A DNA stretch of 11,683 bases, taken from positions 504 through 12,186 of the forward strand of contig DKTZ01000024.1 in the NCBI GenBank assembly GCA_002490425.1. Direction: 5' to 3'. A program made the translations under genes and the position numbers. The DNA comes from Ruminococcaceae bacterium UBA7217. GTDB taxonomy: Bacteria; Bacillota; Clostridia; Oscillospirales; Acutalibacteraceae. A model generated the notes under the pieces. The model was not told where the DNA came from, ran no database searches, and was given only the letters and a program-made list of their open reading frames with translations. How positions within the stretch are numbered: position 1 is the stretch's first letter; every line of letters starts with the position of its first letter. Below, one piece after another: positions 1 to 6,461 of this stretch.

Positions 1-114
1 AAAAAGCGTCATCGCAAGATGGAACACGGCTTCCGTAAGAGAATGTCAGACAGAAACGGCAGAAAGGTACTTGCCCGCAGAAGAGCTAAAGGCAGAAAGC
101 AGCTGACATACTGA
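1..114 (+). CDS. rpmH: 50S ribosomal protein L34, 5' end cut off by the window
   Basis: Structural protein of the large ribosomal subunit. Reading from base 1 in frame gives 37 residues beginning KKRHRKMEHGFRKRM and ending in an RRRAKGRK-type basic tail before a TGA at 112-114. This is the unmistakable L34 signature: very basic, with the RKxxHGFRxRM and GRKVLARRRAKGR blocks. Full-length bacterial L34 is about 44 residues, so only the first seven or so codons (usually MKRTYQP-like) lie outside the window. It is followed after 23 bases by rnpA, the near-universal bacterial arrangement. In most bacteria dnaA and the replication origin lie just upstream of rpmH, so the origin is probably close to the left edge (inference). 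Confidence 0.97.
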   Translation, partial: KKRHRKMEHGFRKRMSDRNGRKVLARRRAKGRKQLTY

Positions 115-137
115 TTTTGTCGGTTTAGGTTTGTATT

Positions 138-476
138 TTGAAACAGACGGTAACTCTTAAAAAAAATTTTGAATTCCGTAGAGCTTACGGCAAAGGTAAA
201 TCGTTTCAGGCACCTGCACTGGTTTTGTATGTAATAAAAAACCGTGCGGGAATTTGTCGTGTCGGAATTACTACATCAAAAAAAATCGGAAACGCCGTTG
301 AGCGAAACCGATGCCGAAGAGTTATACGTGCTGCTTACAGAACACTCCAACCGAAAATCAACGGAAATTACGATTTTGTATTTGTTGCAAGAGGTAAAAC
401 AAAATACATTAAATCAACAGACCTTGAAAAAACGATGGCCGATTTATTTTTGCAGGCGGGAGTTATTTCTTTATGA
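138..476 (+). CDS. rnpA: Ribonuclease P protein component
   Basis: Protein subunit of RNase P, which helps the catalytic RNA bind precursor tRNA and remove its 5' leader. The 112-residue product has the family layout: a KKNFEFRRAY N-terminal block (residues 8-17) and the diagnostic RNR helix (N52-R68, with RNR at 56-58), which contacts the RNA. Length is typical (110-120). The start is a TTG at 138 preceded by a weak AGGT at 127-130. No in-frame ATG lies near enough to replace it, and the protein aligns with the family from here. The stop overlaps the yidD start by four bases (ATGA), implying translational coupling. It is probably co-transcribed with rpmH. Confidence 0.96.
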   Translation: MKQTVTLKKNFEFRRAYGKGKSFQAPALVLYVIKNRAGICRVGITTSKKIGNAVERNRCRRVIRAAYRTLQPKINGNYDFVFVARGKTKYIKSTDLEKTMADLFLQAGVISL

Positions 477-700
477 AAGACTTTCTGATTCGTTTATTGA
501 GGTTTTATCAGCGCCGCATATCTCCGCTTTTCGGTCCAAGGTGCCGTTATTATCCGACCTGTTCACAGTATGCAGTTGAGGCTATTGAACGGTTCGGTGT
601 GCTTTACGGTACATTTTTAACGGTTAAAAGGCTTTTGCGGTGTAACATTTTTTTCCCCGGGGGTTACGACCCTGTTCCGAAAAAAAGAAAGAAAAAATGA
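473..700 (+). CDS. yidD: YidD, membrane protein insertion efficiency factor
   Basis: Small membrane-associated protein that assists YidC-dependent insertion of inner-membrane proteins; its precise mechanism is not settled in the literature. The 75-residue product carries all family landmarks: an N-terminal amphipathic helix (about 1-17), the CRYYPTCSQYA cysteine motif (about residues 24-34), a second cysteine region ending NIFFPGGYDPVP, and a lysine/arginine-rich C-terminus. It starts on an ATG that overlaps the rnpA stop. It sits between rnpA and yidC, its standard position and consistent with its role. Confidence 0.95.
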   Translation: MKDFLIRLLRFYQRRISPLFGPRCRYYPTCSQYAVEAIERFGVLYGTFLTVKRLLRCNIFFPGGYDPVPKKRKKK

Positions 701-724
701 GCTTCTGACAGTTTGGAGGACAAA

Positions 725-1684
725 ATGGAATTTATCAGAGAAGTATTTTCAATTCCGTTCGGTTATTTGATAGGATTTTTCTATAATCTTACGGATAACT
801 ACATTTTATCCTTGTTGTTTATGACGATAACCGTCAAATTGGTTTTACTCCCGTCCTCGATTAAGCAACAAAAAAGCACGGTAAAAAGTCAGCGACTTCA
901 GCCGAAAATCAGACGTATAAAAGAAAAATACGCAAACGACCAAAGAAAACAGCAGGAAGCTATGAATGAGCTTTACTCAAAAGAGGGCTATTCGTCAATG
1001 ACGGGCGGATGTCTTCCTATGCTCATAACTTTTCCTGTTATGATGGGTGTTTATGCGGTTAACTACAAGCTTTTGTCTTATGTTCTCAGAATTCCCGATG
1101 AGGTTATCACAAAGCTTACAACACTTGCAAAAGCACTTCCTAATCTCGGAACCTATGAGAAACAGGATTTCAGAGCGGAGCTTACTGTTATCAGCCATTT
1201 TAATGAGCTTGATTTAACGGGAATCCCTGCTGAATATGTTGAGAAAATTTCGGACTTTGCAGACAAATTCAAGTTTTTGGGAATGAATCTTGAGCAGACA
1301 CCTCAGGCTAAAGTGTTTAACGTACTTTGGCTTATCCCGATTTTAACAGGTATTGCGTCTTTGGCAATGGCACTTTATTCATATATACGTCAAAAAAAGA
1401 CCAATCCCGAAATGGCAAAAAATCCGTCAATGGGTTGTATGACGTTTATGTCACCGGCAATGAGCATTTGGTTCTCATTCTTATTCCCGGCATCTGTCGG
1501 CGTTTACATCATTATGTCAACAACGCTTTCTTTTATTCAGATGATTGTGCTGAATCACACACATTCACCGAAAAAGATGCTTGCAAACTTAATGGTTGAT
1601 GAAACGATAAATCACCGTGCTAAAGAAAATATTTTGAAAAATGTTGCGGAAACATTAGATAACAGCGAAGAAAACGAAAAGTAA
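725..1684 (+). CDS. yidC: Membrane protein insertase YidC/Oxa1 family
   Basis: Inserts and folds membrane proteins, alone or with SecYEG. I place the start at the ATG at 725, with GGAGGA at 715-720. An in-frame TTG at 713 would overlap that SD. The product is 319 residues. Hydrophobic segments lie at about 8-20, 26-43, 95-120, 197-221 and 241-277. The cytoplasmic hairpin after the second segment is strongly basic (about 46-75), as expected. The charged residue of the hydrophilic groove is a lysine (K38 in TITVKLVLLP), where many homologues have arginine. Residues about 121-196 form a long polar insertion between hydrophobic segments, which helps make it larger than B. subtilis SpoIIIJ (about 260). 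I see no signal peptide or lipobox. The gene follows yidD and precedes khpB, the usual trio. Confidence 0.95.
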   Translation: MEFIREVFSIPFGYLIGFFYNLTDNYILSLLFMTITVKLVLLPSSIKQQKSTVKSQRLQPKIRRIKEKYANDQRKQQEAMNELYSKEGYSSMTGGCLPMLITFPVMMGVYAVNYKLLSYVLRIPDEVITKLTTLAKALPNLGTYEKQDFRAELTVISHFNELDLTGIPAEYVEKISDFADKFKFLGMNLEQTPQAKVFNVLWLIPILTGIASLAMALYSYIRQKKTNPEMAKNPSMGCMTFMSPAMSIWFSFLFPASVGVYIIMSTTLSFIQMIVLNHTHSPKKMLANLMVDETINHRAKENILKNVAETLDNSEENEK

Positions 1685-1696
1685 GAGGAATACATT

Positions 1697-2671
1697 ATGA
1701 TTAAAGAAGAAATCGGTACAGGCGCTACCGTTGAAGAAGCGAAGGCTTCTGCGCTTTTAAAGCTTGGAATCAGCGAATATGACGAATTTACCGTTGAGGT
1801 ACTTCAAAATCCCACAAAGAAAATTTTAGGACTTTTCGGCGGCTCTCCAGCAAAGGTAAAGATTACTACAGAAATTTCCGATAAAAAAGAAGAAAAAAGA
1901 GAAAAGAAACCGAGACAGGAAAACACAAGAGCTCCGAAATCTTCTCAAAAACAGGACAGAAAGCCTGAAAATAAAAAGAGCGCTCCTGTTAAGGCAGAAC
2001 CGATTAAAGAATCTGTTCCCGAAAAGACGGAATTGCCCCTTGAAAAAACAAACAATTACACTGAAACGGCTAACTATATTAAATCAATGGTATTGGCTCT
2101 CGGTATGGAAAAATGCGAAGTTACCGAAATGTCAAATGAAGAGGAGATTTACTTTGAGCTTGACTGCGGCGACGATTACGGAATTATAATCGGCAAAAGA
2201 GGTGAAACTCTTGACGCATTGCAGTACCTTGCAAGAATGGTTGCAAATAAGGGAAGACAAAGCTATAAGAGAGTTTCAATCAATGTAGGCAATTACAGAT
2301 CAAAAAGAGAAGAAACACTTAAATCGCTTGCTCATAAAACAGCGCTTCGTGCAGTAAGACAGGGAAGAAGTATCTCTCTTGAGCCTATGAACCCCTATGA
2401 AAGACGTGTTATTCACACTGCTGTTCAGGATATTGAGGGCGCAACCTCACATTCAGTTGGCTCAGACCTTGACAGACGTGTTGTAATTGCTCCCATTGAC
2501 GGCGGAAGAACGGGCGGCGGCAGAAGAAGCGGCTATAACCGTGACAGGGGCGGCAGACGTGAGGCTTATAAGCCTGAGGTTTCTTCTGACAGAGCACCTA
2601 AGAGCGATATGGACGGATTCCTTTACGGACCTATTGATTTTAAGGCAGCTGACAACAGCACAGAAGAATAA
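1697..2671 (+). CDS. khpB: KhpB (Jag/EloR) RNA-binding protein with Jag-N, KH and R3H domains
   Basis: Cytoplasmic RNA-binding protein; in other Firmicutes it partners with KhpA and influences cell elongation and division. The product has 324 residues. A Jag-N domain spans about 1-55 (ATVEEAKASAL, then KKILGLFGGSPAKVKI). A lysine/glutamate/proline-rich, probably disordered linker runs about 60-120. A KH-like domain spans about 125-205, with its GIIIGKRGETL loop at 162-172. An R3H domain spans about 206-266, with NPYERRVIH and the defining R236/H240 pair. Residues 270-324 are an arginine/glycine-rich tail (RTGGGRRSGY, NRDRGGRR) ending in an acidic segment; this tail is unusual. The ATG follows AGAGGA (1684-1689), which overlaps the yidC stop. 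An intrinsic terminator follows 47 bases downstream. Confidence 0.93.
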   Translation: MIKEEIGTGATVEEAKASALLKLGISEYDEFTVEVLQNPTKKILGLFGGSPAKVKITTEISDKKEEKREKKPRQENTRAPKSSQKQDRKPENKKSAPVKAEPIKESVPEKTELPLEKTNNYTETANYIKSMVLALGMEKCEVTEMSNEEEIYFELDCGDDYGIIIGKRGETLDALQYLARMVANKGRQSYKRVSINVGNYRSKREETLKSLAHKTALRAVRQGRSISLEPMNPYERRVIHTAVQDIEGATSHSVGSDLDRRVVIAPIDGGRTGGGRRSGYNRDRGGRREAYKPEVSSDRAPKSDMDGFLYGPIDFKAADNSTEE

Positions 2672-2681
2672 AATAAAAATG

Positions 2682-2706
2682 TAGGGGACGACGACTCGGC
2701 GTCCCT
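2682..2706. repeat. GTAGGG-type intergenic hairpin element, copy 1
   Basis: After khpB comes TGTAGGGGACG, nine unpaired bases, then CGTCCCT. The stem is GGGACG (2685-2690) with CGTCCC (2700-2705), plus a G-T wobble at 2684/2706. It has no T-tract and lies just before the real terminator. A similarly opening element (AATGTAGGG followed by a GC-rich hairpin) occurs before rsmG at 4661-4685. The shared lead and intergenic setting suggest a dispersed palindromic repeat family; genome-wide copy number cannot be seen here. Confidence 0.5.
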
Positions 2707-2717
2707 ATAAAAACTCT

Positions 2718-2742
2718 AACGGCGGTAAATCCGCCGTTTTTT
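2718..2742 (+). terminator. Intrinsic terminator after khpB
   Basis: Stem AACGGCGG (2718-2725) and CCGCCGTT (2731-2738) with a TAAAT loop, followed by a T run to 2742. It is GC-rich and perfectly paired, and should end the rpmH-khpB transcript. mnmG begins only 27 bases later and I find no good promoter in that space, so mnmG probably relies on partial read-through or a promoter I cannot recognise. Confidence 0.85.
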
Positions 2743-2769
2743 GTAACATATATATTGTAGGTTTTGATT

Positions 2770-4635
2770 ATGGAATACTTTGCAAAAAAATATGATATTG
2801 CCGTTATCGGCGCAGGTCACGCAGGGATTGAGGCGGCTTTGGCTGCTGCTCGCTTGGGCGCTAAGACTGTTTGCTTTACCGTGAATTTAGACTGGGTTGG
2901 AAATATGCCCTGCAATCCGTCAATCGGCGGTACTTCAAAGGGACATCTTGTCCGTGAAATTGACGCACTCGGCGGCGAAATGGCAAAAGCGGCTGATAAA
3001 AATTCCATACAGATAAGAATGTTAAACTTGGGCAAAGGCCCTGCTGTTCATTCGCTCAGAGCGCAGATTGACCGAAGAGAGTATTCAAAATATATGAAGC
3101 ATACTCTTGAAAAGCAGGAAAATCTTGATTTAAAACAAGCTGAAATTATTGACCTTAAAAAGGACGACGGACTGTTTTATCTTACAACTCAGCTTGAAGC
3201 GGTTTATTCCGCAAAAGCAGTTGTGCTTGCAACGGGTACGTTTCTCGGCGGAAGAGTTTACATAGGCGACGTTTCCTATGAAAGCGGCCCTGACGGAATG
3301 TTTCCTGCCAACCGTTTGTCTGATGCTCTCAAAAAGATGAATATTCCGTTAAGGCGGTTTAAGACGGGTACTCCGTCAAGAGTTAACCGGCGGAGTGTTG
3401 ATTTTTCAGAGTTAGAGGTTCAGTACGGTGACGAAAATCCCGTTCCGTTTTCATTTGACACAGACGAAAAAGACCTTAACAACAGCTCAGTTTGCCATAT
3501 TACATACACAAATGAGGAAACAAAGCGAATTATCCTTGAAAATATTCACCGCTCTCCTCTTTATTCGGGTAAAATTGAGGGTGTAGGTCCCCGTTACTGT
3601 CCCAGCATTGAGGATAAAATCGTCCGTTTTTCCGAAAAAGAACGGCATCAGCTTTTCATTGAGCCTTGCGGTGAGGATACGGAAGAGCTTTATTTGCAGG
3701 GTATGTCGTCTTCACTTCCCGAAGATGTTCAGCTTAAATTTTTAAGAAGCATTAAAGGACTCGAAAATGTTGAGGTTATGAGAACGGCGTACGCTATTGA
3801 ATATGACTGCGTTGACCCGCTTTCGCTTAAATCATCCCTTGAATTTACAGGGATTGATGGGCTTTTCGGCGCAGGGCAGTTCAACGGCTCGTCAGGCTAT
3901 GAAGAAGCGGCGGCGCAGGGACTTATTGCAGGAATTAACGCCGCAAGAAAAGTAATGGGAAAAGAGCCTTTGCTCCTTGACAGGGCAAGCTCATATATCG
4001 GCACACTTATTGACGATTTAGTCACAAAGGGCTGCTCCGACCCTTACAGAATGATGACCTCACGCAGTGAATACAGACTGTTATTGCGTCAGGACAATGC
4101 GGACATCCGCTTAATGCCTTACGGCTATGAGGTAGGACTTGTTTCAGAGGAACGCTATGAAAAGCTTCTCCGCAAGCTCCGTTTAATAGAAGAAGAAAAG
4201 AAAAGGTGCGAATCCGTTACAATAGCGCCTAGCGAGGAACTTAATAAAATCCTTGTTTCACGTGAAACAGCGCCGATGAACACTGGGATTAGGCTTTCAG
4301 AGCTTATAAAAAGACCTCAGCTTGACTATGCGGTTTTAGCTCCCTTTGACAAAACAAGACCCGCTCTCCCCCGTGATGTGGCGGAGCAGGTTGAAATCGA
4401 GCTTAAATATGAGGGGTACATTAAACGCCAAAACGCAAAGGTTGAGGAAATGAGGCGGTTAGAGGTTAAGAAAATCCCACCGGATATTGATTATGACGAT
4501 GTTTATTCTTTAAGACTTGAAGCACGCGAAAAGCTTAAAAAGGTGCGTCCCGAAAGCGTGGGACAGGCTTCGAGAATTTCTGGAGTTTCCCCGTCAGACA
4601 TTTCAGTGCTGATAGTTTATTTGAGCAAGAAATAA
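2770..4635 (+). CDS. mnmG: tRNA uridine-5-carboxymethylaminomethyl modification enzyme MnmG (GidA)
   Basis: FAD-dependent partner of the GTPase MnmE. Together they install the cmnm5/nm5 group on uridine 34 of certain tRNAs, which stabilises decoding. The product is 621 residues, close to the family's usual ~630. The N-terminal dinucleotide-binding motif IGAGHAG is at 13-19. Other family blocks are NPSIGGTSKGHLVREIDALGG, LRAQIDRREY, FKTGTPSR, GAGQFNGSSGYEEAAAQG and MMTSRSEYRLLLRQDNAD, plus the C-terminal helical domain that contacts MnmE. I chose the ATG at 2770; an in-frame TTG six bases earlier (2764) adds two residues. The upstream TAGG (2758-2761) is a weak SD. mnmE, normally next door, is not in the window. 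A perfect parS lies inside the gene (codons 495-500). Confidence 0.96.
   Translation: MEYFAKKYDIAVIGAGHAGIEAALAAARLGAKTVCFTVNLDWVGNMPCNPSIGGTSKGHLVREIDALGGEMAKAADKNSIQIRMLNLGKGPAVHSLRAQIDRREYSKYMKHTLEKQENLDLKQAEIIDLKKDDGLFYLTTQLEAVYSAKAVVLATGTFLGGRVYIGDVSYESGPDGMFPANRLSDALKKMNIPLRRFKTGTPSRVNRRSVDFSELEVQYGDENPVPFSFDTDEKDLNNSSVCHITYTNEETKRIILENIHRSPLYSGKIEGVGPRYCPSIEDKIVRFSEKERHQLFIEPCGEDTEELYLQGMSSSLPEDVQLKFLRSIKGLENVEVMRTAYAIEYDCVDPLSLKSSLEFTGIDGLFGAGQFNGSSGYEEAAAQGLIAGINAARKVMGKEPLLLDRASSYIGTLIDDLVTKGCSDPYRMMTSRSEYRLLLRQDNADIRLMPYGYEVGLVSEERYEKLLRKLRLIEEEKKRCESVTIAPSEELNKILVSRETAPMNTGIRLSELIKRPQLDYAVLAPFDKTRPALPRDVAEQVEIELKYEGYIKRQNAKVEEMRRLEVKKIPPDIDYDDVYSLRLEAREKLKKVRPESVGQASRISGVSPSDISVLIVYLSKK
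4254..4269. other. parS centromere site inside mnmG
   Basis: The 16-bp perfect palindrome TGTTTCACGTGAAACA matches the canonical bacterial parS core (GTTTCACGTGAAAC). ParB nucleates here, loads as a CTP-dependent sliding clamp and organises the origin region. The site is written in mnmG codons for L495(last base)-V-S-R-E-T500, so one sequence carries both functions. It is about 2.3 kb from the second site and 3.2 kb from the parB gene. Confidence 0.93.
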
Positions 4636-4660
4636 AAAATATATCAAAAACGGGTCATAA

Positions 4661-4685
4661 TGTAGGGCGGGGGCTTGCTCCCGCC
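4661..4685. repeat. GTAGGG-type intergenic hairpin element, copy 2, in the rsmG leader
   Basis: TGTAGGGCGGGGG, then loop CTTG, then CTCCCGCC. The eight-pair stem joins 4666-4673 to 4678-4685 with one G-T wobble (4672/4679). There is no T-run after it, so it is not a normal terminator. It ends 18 bases before the rsmG start and would be a strong structure in the rsmG leader RNA. The AATGTAGGG lead matches copy 1 at 2682-2706. Confidence 0.5.
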
Positions 4686-4703
4686 GCAAATTACGGTGTG
4701 AAT

Positions 4704-5417
4704 ATGCTTAACAAAAAACTTTTAACTGACACAATTGAAAAATTCGGACTTACCGTTTCGGATGAGGTGTTTTACCGTCTTGACAAATATGCCGAAATGC
4801 TTGTAGAAACAAACAAAAGTTTTAATCTTACAGCCATTACCGATGCGGACGGCGTAACGGTCAAGCATTTTGCCGACTGCCTTTCGATTTTCGGATATGT
4901 GGATATTCCCAAAAATGCAAGGCTTATTGACGTTGGCACTGGTGCAGGCTTTCCCGGACTTGTAATAAAATTATTCCGTCCTGACATTGACGTTACATTT
5001 CTTGACAGCACAAAGAAAAAACTCGGATTTATTGAAAATGTTTTGAATGAAACAGGACTAAACGGCGAAACAGTTCATCTTCGTGCGGAGGAAGCAGCAG
5101 TTTTACCGAAATACCGTGAAAAATTTGATTTTGCGACGGCAAGAGCAGTCGCTGCACTCCCCGTTCTTTCCGAATACTGTCTTCCGTTTGTGAAAATAGG
5201 CGGAAGCTTTATTTCAATGAAATCTGCTGACATTGCAGAGGAAATTAAAGCGGCAGACGGTGCAATTAAGACGCTGGGCGGAGAAACAGAGAGTGACAAT
5301 TTGTTTTCTCTTGTCGAAAATATGCCTCGCAGAATAATTGTTATTAAAAAGAAATCGCAAACTTTGACAAAGTATCCGAGAAAAACGGCACAAATCGCTA
5401 AAAAACCTTTAAAATAA
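4704..5417 (+). CDS. rsmG: 16S rRNA (guanine-N7) methyltransferase RsmG (GidB)
   Basis: SAM-dependent enzyme that methylates N7 of G527 in 16S rRNA (E. coli numbering); loss gives low-level streptomycin resistance in several bacteria. The 237-residue product has the SAM-binding loop LIDVGTGAGFPG (74-85), an acidic residue after strand 2 (FLDSTKKK, where D contacts the ribose), the ATARAVAALPVLSEYCLP block and a C-terminal YPRKTAQIAKKPL tail typical of the family. The start could be ATG 4704 or the GTG at 4698. Both have only a weak SD (GGTG at 4695-4698 favours 4704). It follows mnmG after a short gap holding a hairpin element, the usual mnmG-rsmG pairing. Confidence 0.95.
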   Translation: MLNKKLLTDTIEKFGLTVSDEVFYRLDKYAEMLVETNKSFNLTAITDADGVTVKHFADCLSIFGYVDIPKNARLIDVGTGAGFPGLVIKLFRPDIDVTFLDSTKKKLGFIENVLNETGLNGETVHLRAEEAAVLPKYREKFDFATARAVAALPVLSEYCLPFVKIGGSFISMKSADIAEEIKAADGAIKTLGGETESDNLFSLVENMPRRIIVIKKKSQTLTKYPRKTAQIAKKPLK

Positions 5418-5422
5418 ACTCG

Positions 5423-5448
5423 AAACCCTTTGAAAAATAAGGGTTTTT
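5423..5448 (+). terminator. Intrinsic terminator after rsmG
   Basis: AAACCCTT (5423-5430) pairs with AAGGGTTT (5439-5446) across an eight-base A-rich loop, with the T-run 5444-5448. It begins six bases after the rsmG stop. The stem has only three G-C pairs, so some read-through into noc is plausible. Confidence 0.65.
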
Positions 5449-5463
5449 GACAATTGAATTTTC

Positions 5464-5492
5464 TTTACAACAAGCCTTCGCAGTGTTATCAT
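5464..5492 (+). promoter_or_regulatory. Probable sigma-A promoter of the noc-type gene
   Basis: A -35 TTTACA (5464-5469, five of six to TTGACA) and a -10 TATCAT (5487-5492, five of six to TATAAT) are separated by exactly 17 bases. Transcription would start near 5499, giving a leader of about 32 bases before the GTG at 5531. A perfect TTGACA at 5447-5452 lacks a -10 at workable spacing. Confidence 0.6.
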
Positions 5493-5522
5493 TAAGTCAA
5501 GAAAGGACAAGCACTGCGGAGG
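5475..5522. promoter_or_regulatory. 12-bp inverted repeat spanning the noc promoter -10 and SD
   Basis: CCTTCGCAGTGT (5475-5486) is complementary to GCACTGCGGAGG (5511-5522), with ten Watson-Crick pairs and two G-T wobbles around a 24-base loop. The right arm includes the SD GGAGG (5518-5522); the left arm ends immediately before the -10. In RNA reading through from rsmG it would hide the SD. In RNA started at the local promoter the left arm is missing and the SD is free. As DNA it could also be an operator. Confidence 0.5.
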
Positions 5523-5530
5523 TTTTTATT

Positions 5531-6355
5531 GTGAGAAAAATAAACAAAATACGTCCTGAGGATAAAATAGTACATATCCCTCAAAATAAAATTTTATCGA
5601 ATCCTAATCAGCCGAGAAAGCGTTTTGATTTTGACGAGCTTGAGGGGCTTGCCCAAAGTATTCGTGCAAACGGAATAATTCAGCCTCTTATTGTACGGCA
5701 GAATGAAAATGAGCAGTACGAGCTTGTTGCAGGCGAAAGAAGACTTCGCGCGGCAAGACTTATCGGACTTACCACCGTTCCCTGTATTGTAACTGAAATT
5801 TCAGAAACGGATTCAGCAGTATTTGCTGTTCTTGAAAATCTTCAAAGACAGGACCTTAATTATTTTGAAGAAGCAGAAGCGCTTGCCTGTCTTGTGAGCG
5901 ATTACCATTTAAGTCAGGAGGAGCTTTGCAAAAAGCTCGGAAAAGCTCAGTCAACAGTATCAAATAAATTAAGACTTTTAAAGCTAAGTGACGAAATGAG
6001 ATTTAAAATCAGCCGTGCGGGACTTACTGAGCGCCACGCAAGAGCATTACTTGCAATAAATGACGAAAATCAGCGTGCCAGGGCGCTTGCAATTATAATA
6101 GACAGGCATTTAACGGTAAATGAGAGCGAGGCGCTTATTGAGCAGATGCTCCGCAAAAATACCGCTCCCAAAAAGCAAATGCTCCAAGGCTTTAAGGACA
6201 TTCGCATTTTTATAAACACTCTTAACAGCGCCGTTGACACAATAAGGCGTGCAGGAATTGATGCTGATTCAGTAAAGACCGAAACCGACGAATATGTTGA
6301 ATACATAGTACGGATTCCCAAGCTTGACGACAAGCCGGTAGGAATTGCGACGTAA
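5531..6355 (+). CDS. noc: Noc-type ParB paralog (nucleoid occlusion/ParB family CTPase)
   Basis: ParB-family CTP-dependent DNA clamp. Noc in B. subtilis binds NBS sites and blocks division over the nucleoid. The start is the GTG at 5531 with GGAGG at 5518-5522, giving 274 residues. An N-terminal CTPase domain (about 13-120) holds GERRLR (68-73) and ENLQR (102-106). A helix-turn-helix domain (about 125-190) contains LGKAQSTVSNKLRLLKL and LTERHARALL, and a C-terminal domain follows. Q140, K146, K151 and R168 fall on the four positions reported to fix Noc specificity (Q/K/K/R, against R/T/A/G in ParB). Its place between rsmG and soj is that of B. subtilis noc. It lacks the KGLGxG-type N-terminus that ParB uses to contact ParA, and shows no obvious membrane-targeting amphipathic helix. 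It may therefore be a divergent Noc or simply a ParB paralog; which DNA site it binds is inferred. Confidence 0.75.
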   Translation: MRKINKIRPEDKIVHIPQNKILSNPNQPRKRFDFDELEGLAQSIRANGIIQPLIVRQNENEQYELVAGERRLRAARLIGLTTVPCIVTEISETDSAVFAVLENLQRQDLNYFEEAEALACLVSDYHLSQEELCKKLGKAQSTVSNKLRLLKLSDEMRFKISRAGLTERHARALLAINDENQRARALAIIIDRHLTVNESEALIEQMLRKNTAPKKQMLQGFKDIRIFINTLNSAVDTIRRAGIDADSVKTETDEYVEYIVRIPKLDDKPVGIAT

Positions 6356-6373
6356 CGGTTTATTATCTTTGTT

Positions 6374-6410
6374 AAAAACGCATTATTATCCCCCGATAAA
6401 CTGCGTTTTT
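6374..6410. terminator. Hairpin terminator after noc, possibly bidirectional
   Basis: AAAAACGCA (6374-6382) pairs with TGCGTTTTT (6402-6410). Inside this, TTATC (6386-6390) pairs with GATAA (6395-6399) around CCCC. The A-tract and T-tract are part of the stem, so it could act on either strand. It starts 18 bases after the noc stop and should insulate noc from soj. Confidence 0.6.
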
Positions 6411-6417
6411 ATATAAA

Positions 6418-6431
6418 GTGGCGAAAGCCAC
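6418..6431. other. Small perfect hairpin with GAAA tetraloop
   Basis: GTGGC-GAAA-GCCAC: five pairs closed by a GNRA-type loop, eight bases after the preceding terminator. It is followed by a 30-base G-free stretch (6432-6461). Function unknown; it may be part of a structured RNA or of a composite palindromic repeat with the next hairpin. Confidence 0.45.
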
Positions 6432-6461
6432 CCATATCCTTCTCTTTCACACCCCACATCC

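Noticed and set aside
655..662. CCCCGGGG palindrome resembling the centre of a Noc binding site
   Set aside because: It lacks the ATTTC/GAAAT arms and encodes the conserved PGGYDP end of YidD, so it is explained by coding.
4950..4957. TTTCCCGG, half of a Noc binding site
   Set aside because: The other half is absent and the bases encode the conserved GFPG of the RsmG SAM motif.
5447..5452. Perfect TTGACA -35 box, and an in-frame TTG start for a longer noc product
   Set aside because: No -10 lies at 16-18 bases, and the TTG has no SD and lies in the terminator tail. GTG 5531 with GGAGG is far better supported.
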